Part shown: one piece after another, positions 17,976 through 27,083 of the stretch | How positions within the stretch are numbered: position 1 is the first letter of the stretch | Layout of the letters: the number at the start of each line of letters is the position of its first letter | NCBI GenBank assembly: GCA_963734725.1 | Contig: CAVTIX010000013.1 | Span: forward strand, 1-64,000 | Reading direction: 5' to 3' | Length of the DNA stretch: 64,000 bases | Source of the DNA: DASXKD01 sp963734725 | GTDB taxonomy: Bacteria; Actinomycetota; Actinomycetes; Streptosporangiales; Streptosporangiaceae | The notes under the pieces: model-generated | Seen by the model: only the letters and a program-made list of their open reading frames with translations | The model's database searches: none | What the model was told of the DNA's origin: nothing | Program-made: the position numbers and the translations under genes

Positions 17976-20554
17976 ACGCGGCCGCCACCCGCGAGCTGGC
18001 CATCCCTGAGCTGAGCCTGGTCGTGCTGATCGGCGCCAGCGGGTCGGGCAAGTCCACGTTCGCCCGGGGGCACTTCCAGCCGACGGAGGTGATCTCCTCG
18101 GACTTCTGCCGCGGGCTGATCGCCGACGACGAAAACGACCAGTCGGCGACCAAGGACGCGTTTGACGTGCTGCGGTACATCGCTGGCAAGCGGCTGGCCG
18201 CCGGCCGGCTGACCGTGGTGGATGCCACCAGCGTCCAGCCCGAGGACCGGCGCCCGCTGGTGGCCCTGGCGAGGGAGCACGACGTGCTGCCGGTGGCGGT
18301 GGTGCTCAACCTCCCAGAACGGGTGTGTCTGGACCGGAACACCGGCCGTCCCGACCGTGACTTCGGCGCGCACGTGGTCCGCCGCCAGCGTGACCAGCTG
18401 CGGCGCAGCCTGCGCGGCCTGCAGCGGGAGGGCTTCCGCGCCGTGCACGTGCTGGCCAGCGAGGAAGAGGTCGCCGCCGCCACGGTCACCCGGACCCCGC
18501 TGTACAACGACCTGCGCCAGGAGACCGGCCCGTTCGATGTGATCGGGGACGTCCACGGCTGCCGGGCGGAACTCGAGAAGCTGCTCGGCAAGCTCGGCTA
18601 CGAGATCGTGCGGGACGAGCAGGGGCGGCCCGCTGGCGCGCACCATCCCGGGCGGCGGGCCGTGTTCGTGGGCGACCTGGTGGACCGGGGCCCGGATACG
18701 CCCGGTGTGCTGCGCCTGGTCATGGGGATGGTGGCCGCTGGCGACGCATTGTGCGTTCCCGGCAATCACGAGGACAAGCTGCTGAAAGCGCTGCGCGGCC
18801 GCAACGTGCGCATCAGCCACGGCCTGGCCGAGTCGCTGCGGCAGCTAGAGCAGGAACCGGATGAGTTCCGCCCTCAGGTGGTGGCGTTCCTAGACGGCCT
18901 GATCAGCCACTACGTGCTGGACGGCGGCCGGCTGGTGGTGTCACACGCCGGGCTGATCGAGCGGTACCAGGGCCGGGCATCAGGGCGGGTGCGCTCGTTC
19001 TGCCTGTACGGGCAGACCACCGGGGAGACCGACGAATTCGGGCTGCCGGTGCGCTACCCGTGGGCGAACGAGTACCGCGGCCGGGCGATGGTCTTGTACG
19101 GGCACACTCCCGTCCCGGATCCGGAGTGGATCAACAACACGTTGTGCCTGGACACCGGGTGCGTCTTCGGGGGACGGCTCACCGTGCTGCGCTACCCGGA
19201 GCGGGAGATCGTGTCGGTGCCCGCGGCGGCGGTGTACTACGAGCCCGCCCGGCCGTTCCCGGCCAACACCGGCGCCGCTGCCGCCGGGCCTGACCGGACC
19301 GCCCGGCGCGAACCGGAGGTCCTCGACATCCGCGACGTCACCGGCAGCCGGATCGTCAACACCGCCTACGTCAGTCGGATCCGGGTGCGGGAGGACAACG
19401 CGGCGGCGGCGCTGGAGGTGATGAGCCGGTTCGCCATCGACCCCCGGTGGCTGCTGTACCTGCCGCCCACCATGAGCCCGGTCGCCACTTCGTCGCGGCC
19501 GGACCTGCTGGAGCATCCCGAGCAGGCGTTCGACGCTTACCGGGCCGAGGGGGTCGCCGCCGTGGTGTGCGAGGAGAAGCACATGGGGTCGCGGGCGATC
19601 CTGCTGGTGTGCCGGTCGGCGGGGGTGGCGCTGGCCCGGTTTGGCATCGCCGACGAGGCCGGCGGGGCCCTGTGGACCCGCACGGGCCGGCCGTTCTTCG
19701 AAGCGGCCCTGACCGCCGGGCTGCTGACCCGGGTGCGTGCGGCCGCCGAGGCAGCGGGCCTGTTCACCGACCTGGACACGTCCTGGCTCTTGCTGGACGC
19801 GGAACTGCTGCCGTGGAGCGTCAAGGCCCGGCAACTGGTGCGGGAGCAGTACGCCGCGGTCGGCGCCGCGGCGCGGGCGGCGCTGCCGCCAGCGGCGGCG
19901 GCGCTGGCGCAGGCGGCGGCACGCGGACTGGACACTGGGCCGCTGCTGGCAGCCATCCGTGCCCGCGAAGCCAACGCCGACGCCTTCACCGGCGCCTACC
20001 GGCAATACTGCTGGGCCACCGACGGGCTCGACGGGGTACGCATCGCCCCGTTCCAAGTGCTGGCCAGTGAAGGAGCCGGCTACCACCAGCGGCCCCATGA
20101 CTGGCATCTCGCGATCGCCGGCCGGCTGGCGGCCGCCGACCCGGACCTGCTCACGGAAACCCGGTGGATTCTGGCCGACACCACCGACCCGGACTCGATG
20201 GCGGCGGCCACCAGCTGGTGGGAGGACCTGACCGCAGCCGGGGGCGAGGGCATGGTCGTCAAGCCAGCCGCGAACCTGGTCCGCGGGCCCAAAGGGCTCG
20301 GGCAACCGGGGCTTAAGGTGCGCGGCCGTGAGTACCTGCGCATCATCTACGGGCCTGACTACACCGAGCCGGCCAACCTGGCCAGGCTCCGCCAGCGCGG
20401 ACTGGCGCACAAGCGCTCGCTGGCCCTGCGCGAGTACGCCCTCGGCTTGGAAGCTATCGACCGGGTCGCCCGTGGCGAGCCGCTGTGGCGGGTGCACGAA
20501 TGCGTTTTCGCGGTTCTCGCGCTGGAGTCCGAGCCGGTCGACCCACGGCTGTGA
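17972..20554 (+). CDS. pnkp: Polynucleotide kinase-phosphatase-ligase Pnkp
   Basis: An 860-residue, three-domain RNA repair enzyme, the same length as Clostridium thermocellum Pnkp. The kinase domain has Walker A GASGSGKST near 20. The metallophosphatase domain has GDVHG near 191, GDLVDRG near 233 and GNHE near 263. The ligase-type adenylyltransferase has the nucleotide-binding lysine in EEKHMGSRAI near 535 and EGMVVKP near 758. Pnkp heals 5'-OH and 2',3'-cyclic phosphate ends, then seals them together with Hen1. The start ATG 17972 overlaps the hen1 stop. A short linker rich in Ala/Pro (PFPANTGAAAAGP) separates phosphatase and ligase parts. Fully intact. Confidence 0.96.
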   Translation: MNAAATRELAIPELSLVVLIGASGSGKSTFARGHFQPTEVISSDFCRGLIADDENDQSATKDAFDVLRYIAGKRLAAGRLTVVDATSVQPEDRRPLVALAREHDVLPVAVVLNLPERVCLDRNTGRPDRDFGAHVVRRQRDQLRRSLRGLQREGFRAVHVLASEEEVAAATVTRTPLYNDLRQETGPFDVIGDVHGCRAELEKLLGKLGYEIVRDEQGRPAGAHHPGRRAVFVGDLVDRGPDTPGVLRLVMGMVAAGDALCVPGNHEDKLLKALRGRNVRISHGLAESLRQLEQEPDEFRPQVVAFLDGLISHYVLDGGRLVVSHAGLIERYQGRASGRVRSFCLYGQTTGETDEFGLPVRYPWANEYRGRAMVLYGHTPVPDPEWINNTLCLDTGCVFGGRLTVLRYPEREIVSVPAAAVYYEPARPFPANTGAAAAGPDRTARREPEVLDIRDVTGSRIVNTAYVSRIRVREDNAAAALEVMSRFAIDPRWLLYLPPTMSPVATSSRPDLLEHPEQAFDAYRAEGVAAVVCEEKHMGSRAILLVCRSAGVALARFGIADEAGGALWTRTGRPFFEAALTAGLLTRVRAAAEAAGLFTDLDTSWLLLDAELLPWSVKARQLVREQYAAVGAAARAALPPAAAALAQAAARGLDTGPLLAAIRAREANADAFTGAYRQYCWATDGLDGVRIAPFQVLASEGAGYHQRPHDWHLAIAGRLAAADPDLLTETRWILADTTDPDSMAAATSWWEDLTAAGGEGMVVKPAANLVRGPKGLGQPGLKVRGREYLRIIYGPDYTEPANLARLRQRGLAHKRSLALREYALGLEAIDRVARGEPLWRVHECVFAVLALESEPVDPRL

Positions 20555-20828
20555 ACGACCGGTCACGGTGGCCGCAACCCCAGGCCAACCCCGCCAGCCG
20601 CCGCGAACCCACCCCGCCCTCGCGCGATTGCCCAGCACGGCGCGGGCCGCCGCCGGGACCACCACCAGGCCCCGCAGGATCGTTTTGAATAATGAATCGA
20701 AACGAGCTGCCAGGGTGCCCGCCGACGCGTCGGTAACCGCCGACCCGGAACCCAGGAACCGCGCCCAGCGGGGCCGGGCCACCCGCAACCGCCCGCGACC
20801 GTCCGACGTCGCTGATACCAAGGAGGTC

Positions 20829-22977
20829 ATGACGGCTGGCACCGCACGCCCCGGTGAGGACGCGCTCAGAGAGGGGGCCGAGCGCAGCCTGCGCGCGCTG
20901 GCCGGGCCGCGGGCGAGGCTGCGCGCCGACCAGTGGACCGCGATCCGGGCCCTCGTGGCCGACCGGCGCCGCGCCCTCGTGGTGCAGCGCACCGGCTGGG
21001 GGAAGTCGGCGGTCTACTTCATCGCCACGGCCTTGCTGCGCGAGCACGGCGCGGGGCCGACGGTCATCGTGTCGCCGCTGCTCGCGCTGATGCGCAACCA
21101 GATCGCCGCGGCCCAGACCGCCGGCATCCGCGCGCGCACCATCAACTCGGCCAACATCGAAGACTGGGACGAAGTCCACGCCGAGATCGAGGCCGGCACG
21201 GTCGAACGTGCTGCTGGTGAGCCCGGAGCGGCTCAACAATCCCGGGTTCCGCGACCACATCCTCCCCCGGCTCGCCGCATCAGCCGGCCTGCTGGTCATC
21301 GACGAGGCACACTGCATCTCCGACTGGGGCCACGACTTCCGGCCCGACTACCGGCGGCTGCGCACGGTGATCGCGGACCTCGCGCCCGGCGTGCCGGTGC
21401 TCGCGACCACCGCGACCGCCAACGCCAGGGTGACCCGCGACGTCGCGGAACAACTCGGTTCCGGCTGGCACGGGCCCGGTGAGCCGCCGCAGACGCTCGT
21501 GCTGCGCGGGCCGCTCGACCGGGAGAGCCTGCGCCTTGCCGTGGTCCGGCTGCCGACCGCGCCGCAGCGGCTGGCCTGGCTGGCCGACCGGCTCGGCGAA
21601 CTGCCCGGCGCCGGCATCGTCTACACGCTGACCGTCGCCGCCGCCCACGACGTGGCCGACTTCCTCCGGGACCGGGGTTACGCCGCCGAGGCCTACACCG
21701 GGCAGACCGACCCGGCGCAGCGGCTAGCCATCGAGGACGACCTCCTCGGCAACAGGCTCAAGGCGGTCGTCGCGACCAGCGCGCTCGGCATGGGTTTCGA
21801 CAAGCCCGACCTCGGGTTCATCGTCCATCTCGGCGCGCCCCCGTCGCCGGTCGCGTACTACCAGCAGATCGGCCGGGCCGGGCGCGGCGTGGAGCGCGCC
21901 GAGGTGATCCTGCTGCCGGCCACCGAGGACCGTGACATCTGGGCCTACTTCGCCAGCCTCGCCTTCCCGCCAGAACGCGAAGTGCGCGCGGCCCTGGCCT
22001 CGCTGGCCGCTGCGGACGGCCCGCAGTCGCTCGCGGCGCTGGAAGCCCGCGTGGACCTGTCCCGCACCCGACTGGAAATCATGCTGAAGGTCCTGGATGT
22101 GGACGGCGCGGTCCGCCGGGTGCCCGGCGGCTGGACGGCGACCGGCCAGCAGTGGAGTTATGACAAGCAGAGATACGCTCGCGTCGCGGCTGAGCGGTCC
22201 CGCGAGCAGGACGCGATGCTCGACTACGCAAAAACCAGCGGCTGCCGGATGGAGTACCTGCGCCGCGAGCTCGACGACCCGCAGGCGGCGCCCTGCGGGC
22301 GGTGCGACAACTGCACCGGCGCCGCGCTCTCGGCTGATGTGGTCCGGGGAACCGAGGAGCTCGCGCGGGACCGGCTGCGCCGCCCCGGCGTGACGGTCAC
22401 GCCGCGGCGGCTATGGCCGACCGGGATGGCCGCGCTCGGCATCGCCGCCACCGGGCGGATCCCCGTGGAGGCCGCAGCCGAGCCGGGCCGGAGCGTCGGC
22501 CGCCTGACCGACATCGGGTGGGGCGGGACGCTGCGCCGGATCTTCGCCGACGGCGCGCCGGACGAGCCCGTTTCCGAGGACCTGTTCGGCGCCGTGCTGA
22601 CCGTGCTCGCCGCGTGGGACTGGGCAGAACGCCCGGCCGGGGTGGTGACCTTGCCGTCCCGGTCCCGCCCCGTCATGATCAGCTCGCTTGGCCAGCGGAT
22701 CGCCGTGACCGGGAAGCTCAGCTTTCTGGGCAGCCTGGGGTACCTGAATGGCGGGCCGCACGGGCGCCAGTACAACAGCGCGCAGCGGCTGGCCGCGCTC
22801 TGGCGCACGCTGGCCGTGCCGGCCGGGCTGCGCGACGCCCTGGCCGGGTTCGGCGGCCCGGTGCTGCTGATCGACGACCGCATCGGCACCGGGTGGACGA
22901 TGACCGTCGGGGCGAAGCTGCTGCGCGAATGTGACGTCCCGGCGGTGCTGCCGTTCGCGCTGGCCGTCACCACCTGA
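20829..22977 (+). CDS. RecQ-family DNA helicase with a C-terminal phosphoribosyltransferase-like domain, frameshifted
   Basis: The start ATG 20829 has AGGAGG immediately upstream. The N-terminal part has Walker A QRTGWGKSAV near residue 55; the main part has VIDEAHCISDWGHDFRP (DEAH box), TSALGMGFDKPDLGFIVHLG and YYQQIGRAGRG, all RecQ motifs, then a zinc site CRMEYLRRELDD...CGRCDNC. The last 40 residues contain GGPVLLIDDRIGTGWTMT, a phosphoribosyltransferase PRPP-loop signature, in place of an HRDC domain. Near 21204 one extra base (GTCGAACGTG where GTCGACGTG is expected) breaks the frame between the first and second parts. RecQ enzymes unwind 3'-tailed DNA. It lies 274 bases after pnkp on the same strand. 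Confidence 0.88.
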
Positions 22978-23031
22978 CCGGGTTACCCGTCACCACCTGA
23001 CCGAAGTTAGCGCACATGCCAAGATGCGAAC

Positions 23032-23265
23032 GTGGAGCCGATCAACGCCGCCGATCCCGCTATCGCGCGGATCGCCGTGGCGGTGCAGGCTTCGATGGAC
23101 GACCTGGTTGCCGCCGCGGTGCAGGAGATCTGGGACCAGGTGCCCGCCTACCCGGGCAGCAACGACGCACAGCTGCGCGAGGACGTCACCGGGCACGTGC
23201 GGGCGATCTTCGGCGTCTTCCTCGCCGGGCTGACCGGCGGGCAGCCCGCCCGGCGGTCCGAATGA
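23032..23265 (+). pseudogene. N-terminal remnant of a PucR-type regulator
   Basis: A GTG-started 77-residue frame (ARIAVAVQASMDDLVAAAVQ, EIWDQVPAYPGSND, VRAIFGVFLAGLT). This matches the opening helical segment of PucR-like actinobacterial regulators, which normally continue for more than 300 residues to a C-terminal helix-turn-helix. Here the frame ends where a CoA-ligase fragment begins, so the rest has been deleted. Confidence 0.5.
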
Positions 23266-23709
23266 AGGGCTATTTCCGGCGGCCGGAGGCGACCGCGGAG
23301 GTGACCGACGCCGAGGGGTGGTTCCGCACGGGCGACATCGGCGCCCGCGACGCCGAGGGCTACCTGTACATCGTGGACCGGAAGAAGGACATGATCATCC
23401 GGGGCGGGTTCAACGTGTACCCGCGGGAGCTGGAAGAGGTGCTGCTCACGCACCCGGGCGTGAGCCTGGCCGCGGTCCTCGGGGTGCCTCACGCCAGCCA
23501 CGGGGAGGAGGTCAAGGCGTTCGTGGTCCGCGCCCCAGACACGGCGCTCACCGAGGCCGAACTGATCGCCTGGTGCAAGCAGAAACATGGCGGCCTACAA
23601 GTACCCGCGGATCGTGGAGTTCCGTGACGCCCTGCCGATGACCGCGACCGGCAAGATCCTCAAGCGCGAACTGGTCCGCGCGGCCGGGCCTGCGGGGACC
23701 CCGTCATGA
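23262..23709 (+). pseudogene. Acyl-CoA synthetase C-terminal remnant, frameshifted
   Basis: Begins MKGYFRRPEATAEVTDAEGW and continues with FRTGDIGARD, IVDRKKDMIIRGGFNVYPRE, the C-terminal third of an adenylate-forming ligase. A frame change near 23585 leads to YKYPRIVEFRDALPMTATGK (with the catalytic lysine) and a TGA at 23707-23709. The N-terminal 350 residues are missing. The ATG overlaps the stop of the PucR remnant, marking a deletion junction. Confidence 0.8.
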
Positions 23710-23773
23710 CCACGGCAGGCAGCGCGCCATACGGACCACCCGGGGCCACGGCTGGGCGTTATATGAGTGAGAA

Positions 23774-24106
23774 ATGACCACGGCAACCACGAGCACGCGG
23801 GCGGCCGGGCCGGGCCGTGGCTACTACTACCAGTTGCTGGCCGGCGCCGGGTGGACCAGCCTGCCGCTGCTGCCGCTGCTGCGCCGGCCGGCCCTGGTCC
23901 GGGCCGGCGACGACGACCCGCTGATCCCGGTGGTCAACGGGCACATCATGCACCGGCTGATCGCCGGCAGCGAACTCCATGTCTACCGCGGCGGGCACCT
24001 GGACCTGATCGCGGAACCCCACCGGCTGACGCCGGTTATCGAGCGGTTCCTGCGCGCCGCGCGTTCACCTGATCCTGTGCCCGGGCTGGTCAGGGCACGA
24101 CGGTGA
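23774..24106 (+). pseudogene. PHA-depolymerase-like alpha/beta hydrolase, C-terminal remnant
   Basis: After a short unrelated lead the frame reads GYYYQLLAGAGWTSLPLLPL, VRAGDDDPLIPVVNGHIMHR and HVYRGGHLDLIAEPHRLTPV. These are the Asp and His parts of the catalytic triad of an intracellular poly(3-hydroxyalkanoate) depolymerase-type hydrolase. The nucleophile half is missing; about 90 of 280-300 residues survive. It might still be translated from ATG 23774 but would be inactive. Its end overlaps the convergent usp gene by 17 bases. Confidence 0.65.
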
Positions 24107-24557
24107 CCGGCCACCGGCCGGCCCGGACCAGCCGCACGGCCAGCGAGCCGATCAGCCGGTGGCCCGCCTTGGCTGACGCGCCGACCACCACCGCGTCCGC
24201 GCGGATCTCGTCGGCGATCCGGCGCAGCTCGGTGTACGGGTCGCCCTCGACGGCGATGAACGTGATCGAGATGCCCAGGTACCCGGACGCCTCCTCGGCC
24301 CGGCGGCGCAGGCCCTCGGCGATCTCTTGGGTCGCCTGGCGCTGGGTGGCGATCAGGGCCGCCCCGCCGGGGGTCCCCGCGCCCAGGGATGCGATCGGCG
24401 CCACGTACACGACGGTTACGCTGGCGCCCTGCCTGCGAGCCAGGCCGGCCGCGTAGGAGGCCGCCCGCAGCGAGGTGGTGGAGTCGTCCACGCCGACGAG
24501 GATCACCTTCGGCCCGTCGGTGCCAAGCTCGAACTGGCCTGGTGCTACTTCTGTCAC
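24090..24557 (-). CDS. Universal stress protein (UspA family)
   Basis: A 155-residue single-domain UspA-fold protein, starting at GTG 24557. It opens with VILVGVDDSTTSLRAASYAA, has YVAPI at the end of strand two, and ends with AVVVGASAKAGHRLIGSLAV. The terminal part has G-S-L-A-V-R-L-V rather than the full ATP-binding G2xG9xG(S/T) motif, so nucleotide binding is uncertain. Such proteins modulate survival under starvation or oxidative stress. It lies divergent from the small gene at 24625. Confidence 0.88.
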   Translation of the reverse strand: MTEVAPGQFELGTDGPKVILVGVDDSTTSLRAASYAAGLARRQGASVTVVYVAPIASLGAGTPGGAALIATQRQATQEIAEGLRRRAEEASGYLGISITFIAVEGDPYTELRRIADEIRADAVVVGASAKAGHRLIGSLAVRLVRAGRWPVTVVP

Positions 24558-24624
24558 AGCGGCAGTGTACGGACCCTCGCGCTTCGGCAGGCCGTCTGCT
24601 TACAATCGCCCGAAGGGTGATTGC

Positions 24625-24867
24625 ATGGACGATGTCGCGAGCCAATTCCTTGATGCGATTCACCGCCTCGAGGACGTCAGGGACGCCATCACGCCTGAGC
24701 GCGCGAATGACGAGTTCGACGAGACCACCTTGCAGATCTTCTGGAAGAAATGGCCTCATTTGTCCGCGTGGGCCGGTTCGCTGTGGCGGATGCTGTCGGA
24801 GGAGTGCGCCGGGCCATCCACCCCTCACCTCGACGCCGAACTCGACGAGGTGGGCGGCAGTGAGTGA
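24625..24867 (+). CDS. Small hypothetical protein
   Basis: An 80-residue acidic protein starting MDDVASQFLDAIHRLEDVRD, with GAAGGGTG upstream. It contains three tryptophans in the stretch FWKKWPHLSAWAGSLWRML. There is no membrane segment or signal. I do not recognise the family. It is 18 bases upstream of the CBS-domain gene and probably co-transcribed with it. Confidence 0.55.
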   Translation: MDDVASQFLDAIHRLEDVRDAITPERANDEFDETTLQIFWKKWPHLSAWAGSLWRMLSEECAGPSTPHLDAELDEVGGSE

Positions 24868-24885
24868 GCGCGGGAGACCCCAGCC

Positions 24886-25272
24886 GTGACGGTGCTCCGC
24901 GACATTATGAGCACCCGGGTGTCGCTGACGACGCCGGACACCTCGGTGGCCGAGGCGGCCGCGGGCATGGTCAAGGCGAAGGTGGGCTCGGCCGTCGTCA
25001 TGCAGGGACGGTTCCTGGCCGGCATCCTCACCGAGCGTGACGTCATGCGGTCCGCCGCTTCGGGGGAGGACCTGCGGGTGTCACGGGTCGCGGACTGGAT
25101 GACGCCCGACCCGCAATCGGCAAGCCCAGACACCTCGGTCGAGGAAGCGGCGGAGATGATGCTCACGAATGGGTTCCGCCACCTCCCGGTCGTGGACGGC
25201 CGTACCGTCTGCGGCGTGGTGAGTCTCCGGGATCTCTTTGCGACCAGGATCCGGCGGCCGCTAGCACGCTGA
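24886..25272 (+). CDS. CBS-domain protein
   Basis: A 128-residue protein made of a pair of CBS motifs. The first is VLRDIMSTRVSLTTPDTSVA...AVVMQGRFLAGILTERDVMR, the second VADWMTPDPQSASPDTSVEE...HLPVVDGRTVCGVVSLRDLF. Stand-alone CBS pairs bind adenine nucleotides and act as energy or redox sensors. The GTG start at 24886 is close behind the small upstream gene. The target protein is unknown. Confidence 0.9.
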   Translation: MTVLRDIMSTRVSLTTPDTSVAEAAAGMVKAKVGSAVVMQGRFLAGILTERDVMRSAASGEDLRVSRVADWMTPDPQSASPDTSVEEAAEMMLTNGFRHLPVVDGRTVCGVVSLRDLFATRIRRPLAR

Positions 25273-25542
25273 TGCGGCTTTCCCCCTTATTGCAGCTGTT
25301 TCCCGGTGCTCTCACCGTGCGGATTAACCCGTATCTCGCTCGGGAGAAATAAATGATTGCGCCCGGGGAAGGCCAGGCCGCGCCGGCAGATCCGCCCGCG
25401 GCGGCCGACCAGCCACCGGGCGCCCGCCAGCCACGAGGCGCCGGCCCGCCGGGCGACATCACCCGGCCGCCGTCCTGAGCGTCAGGGTCCGCAGGCGGCA
25501 CTGCCCTGGGCGCCCACCGGACGCTCGGGCAGCTGGCCTGAA

Positions 25543-26120
25543 TCAGGCGGGGTCGGCGAGCCGGAAGGCCGCGGCGCCGAAGCTCACCCAGTCGCCCGCG
25601 CGCACCGTGAACCCCGAATCGGCGCGCCATCCGTTGACCCGGCCCCGTTCTTCGAGCCCAGGTCCACGAGCACCCAGGCCTGATCGGCGCGCCGTCGCTC
25701 GGCGTGGCGCCACGACACCGTGATGTCGCCTAGCGGAAGATCGCAGTCCGGCGACCGGCCGATGGTGAACACCGTCCTCGGCCCGCGCGGCAGCACCAGC
25801 CGGGGCAGCCGGGCTTTAGGCCAGGCGGCGGGGAACCCGGCGCCCCGGATCCGCTCGGCGAGCCGGGACCACGCCTTCGCCATGCGGCCCGGGCCGGCGC
25901 CCTCCTCTAGCGCTGGTGGCAGGTCGCTGAGCAGTCCAGCGAGTTCGTCCACCCGCCGGGCGCGCAGGGCGCGGCCGACCCGCCGGAGGAAGGTGTCATT
26001 AGAGAGCCGTCCGGCCACGGAGCCGTCGCGGAGCACCCGGATCACGTCATCACGGTCGGCATCGGCCGCGCGGAACGCCGACGGCAGGGAATCCGGCGGT
26101 GGTGTGCCCGGTGCCACCAT
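25543..26120 (-). CDS. DUF1707 plus FHA-domain protein, frameshifted
   Basis: The N-terminal part (PSAFRAADADRDDVIRVLRD, RVDELAGLLSDLP) is a DUF1707 domain. The C-terminal part is an FHA phosphothreonine-binding domain: VFTIGRSPDCDLPLGDITVS, WRHAERR, VDLGSKNG. At about 25636 a missing base after GGGGCC changes the frame; the continuation RVNGWRADSGFTVRAGDWVS and FGAAAFRLADPA ends at 25543-25545. FHA proteins of this kind are usual substrates of actinobacterial Ser/Thr kinases. The start could also be a GTG at 26141. Confidence 0.75.
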
Positions 26121-26175
26121 GAACCGAAGATATTCTCGCACCGCCCTGCCACTCCAGAGCTTGCACCGGGGACGG

Positions 26176-26841
26176 TTATTCGACGATGTCCGCGCGGGCC
26201 GGGCCGAAGATCACCAGGTGATCGAGTACACGGGCCGGGTCTCCGGACCAGTCGAGGGCCGCGAGCTGGTCACGGCTGCGGCGGCCCATGCGCCAGCGGA
26301 GCGCCTCATACCACGTGGTGGTCAGCCCGAGCACCGGCTCACCGTCCGGGCCCACCTGGATCTGCGTGTCCTCGACCGTCACGCGCACCCGGACCGGCGG
26401 GCGCAGCCGGGCGAGCAGCCAGCCCGACATCTCCCTGATCACCTCGGTGTCGCGCGCCCCGGGCAGGCCCACGGCGCCACGGATGTCCTGCTCGTGGCTG
26501 GCGACGTCGATCACCGCGGGCCAGACCTTGAATGCGGCGACGATCTCCTCAAATCGCGGCGCCAGTTCGGTCCAGCCCGCCAAGGTCTGCGCCACCGGCC
26601 TGCCCCGGAACCGGTCCACCTGGGCGGCCGTCTCTTCCTCGCTGGGCGGCCCGGTGAGCCTGCCCGCCAGCGCGTCCTCGGGAATCGCGGCCAGGTGCCC
26701 GATCACATCGGCCACCGACCACCCCGGGCATGCGGGCACCGGGACGCCGAGCTCCACCTCGTCCAGCCCGGCCACCAGCGCGGTCAGCCGCTCCCGGGTT
26801 TCCCGGTACATCCGGGCCAGATCAGCCGCTTCCATTGCCAC
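26176..26841 (-). CDS. Maleylpyruvate isomerase / mycothiol-dependent DinB-fold protein
   Basis: About 221 residues with the typical N-terminus of the TIGR03083 family: LARMYRETRERLTALVAGLD, VPACPGWSVADVIGHLAAIP. The histidine in IGHLA and the later VIDVASHEQDIRGAVG supply the metal ligands of the DinB four-helix fold. Proteins of this family are thought to be mycothiol-dependent enzymes. The start is GTG 26841 or the ATG two codons later. It lies 55 bases upstream of the FHA gene on the same strand, so they may be co-transcribed. Confidence 0.82.
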   Translation of the reverse strand: MAMEAADLARMYRETRERLTALVAGLDEVELGVPVPACPGWSVADVIGHLAAIPEDALAGRLTGPPSEEETAAQVDRFRGRPVAQTLAGWTELAPRFEEIVAAFKVWPAVIDVASHEQDIRGAVGLPGARDTEVIREMSGWLLARLRPPVRVRVTVEDTQIQVGPDGEPVLGLTTTWYEALRWRMGRRSRDQLAALDWSGDPARVLDHLVIFGPARADIVE

Positions 26842-26863
26842 GCCCCGACACTAAGTCTTCCCG

Positions 26864-26999
26864 TCCGGCCGCACCAGGTGCGCCCGGCCATAACAGATCC
26901 GTCCGCACCAGGCCACCGGTCATAACAGATCCGGCCGCACCAGGTCCCGGCGTAACAGATCCGTCCGCACCAGGCTCCGGCCGTAACAGATCCGTCTGC
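26864..26999. repeat. Four imperfect 30-38-bp intergenic repeats
   Basis: The motif CCGYACCAGG followed after a short variable part by TAACAGATCC occurs four times in tandem, with TAACAGATCC at about 26891, 26923, 26953 and 26984. The variable parts differ in length. The block lies between divergent genes (DinB-fold and SDR). It shows no spacer pattern of a CRISPR array. Confidence 0.6.
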
Positions 27000-27052
27000 G
27001 CTTGTTTGCCGTCCGCACGAGGCCCCGCAGCCTAAAGGCTTTGATATCGTAA

Positions 27053-27068
27053 GATTAGATATCTAATC
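27053..27068. promoter_or_regulatory. Perfect 16-bp palindrome upstream of the SDR gene
   Basis: GATTAGATATCTAATC is its own reverse complement and lies 15 bases before the SDR start, overlapping the place of a promoter. A second GATATC lies at about 27042-27047. This is the form of a TetR- or MarR-type operator, but no such regulator gene is adjacent. Confidence 0.55.
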
Positions 27069-27083
27069 GCTAGAGGAGCAGCC

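Noticed and set aside
18980..20992. Very long open frame on the strand opposite pnkp
   Set aside because: In DNA with this GC content antisense frames stay open by codon bias; the frame is Arg/Pro/Gly-rich, has no family motif, and pnkp on the other strand is complete.
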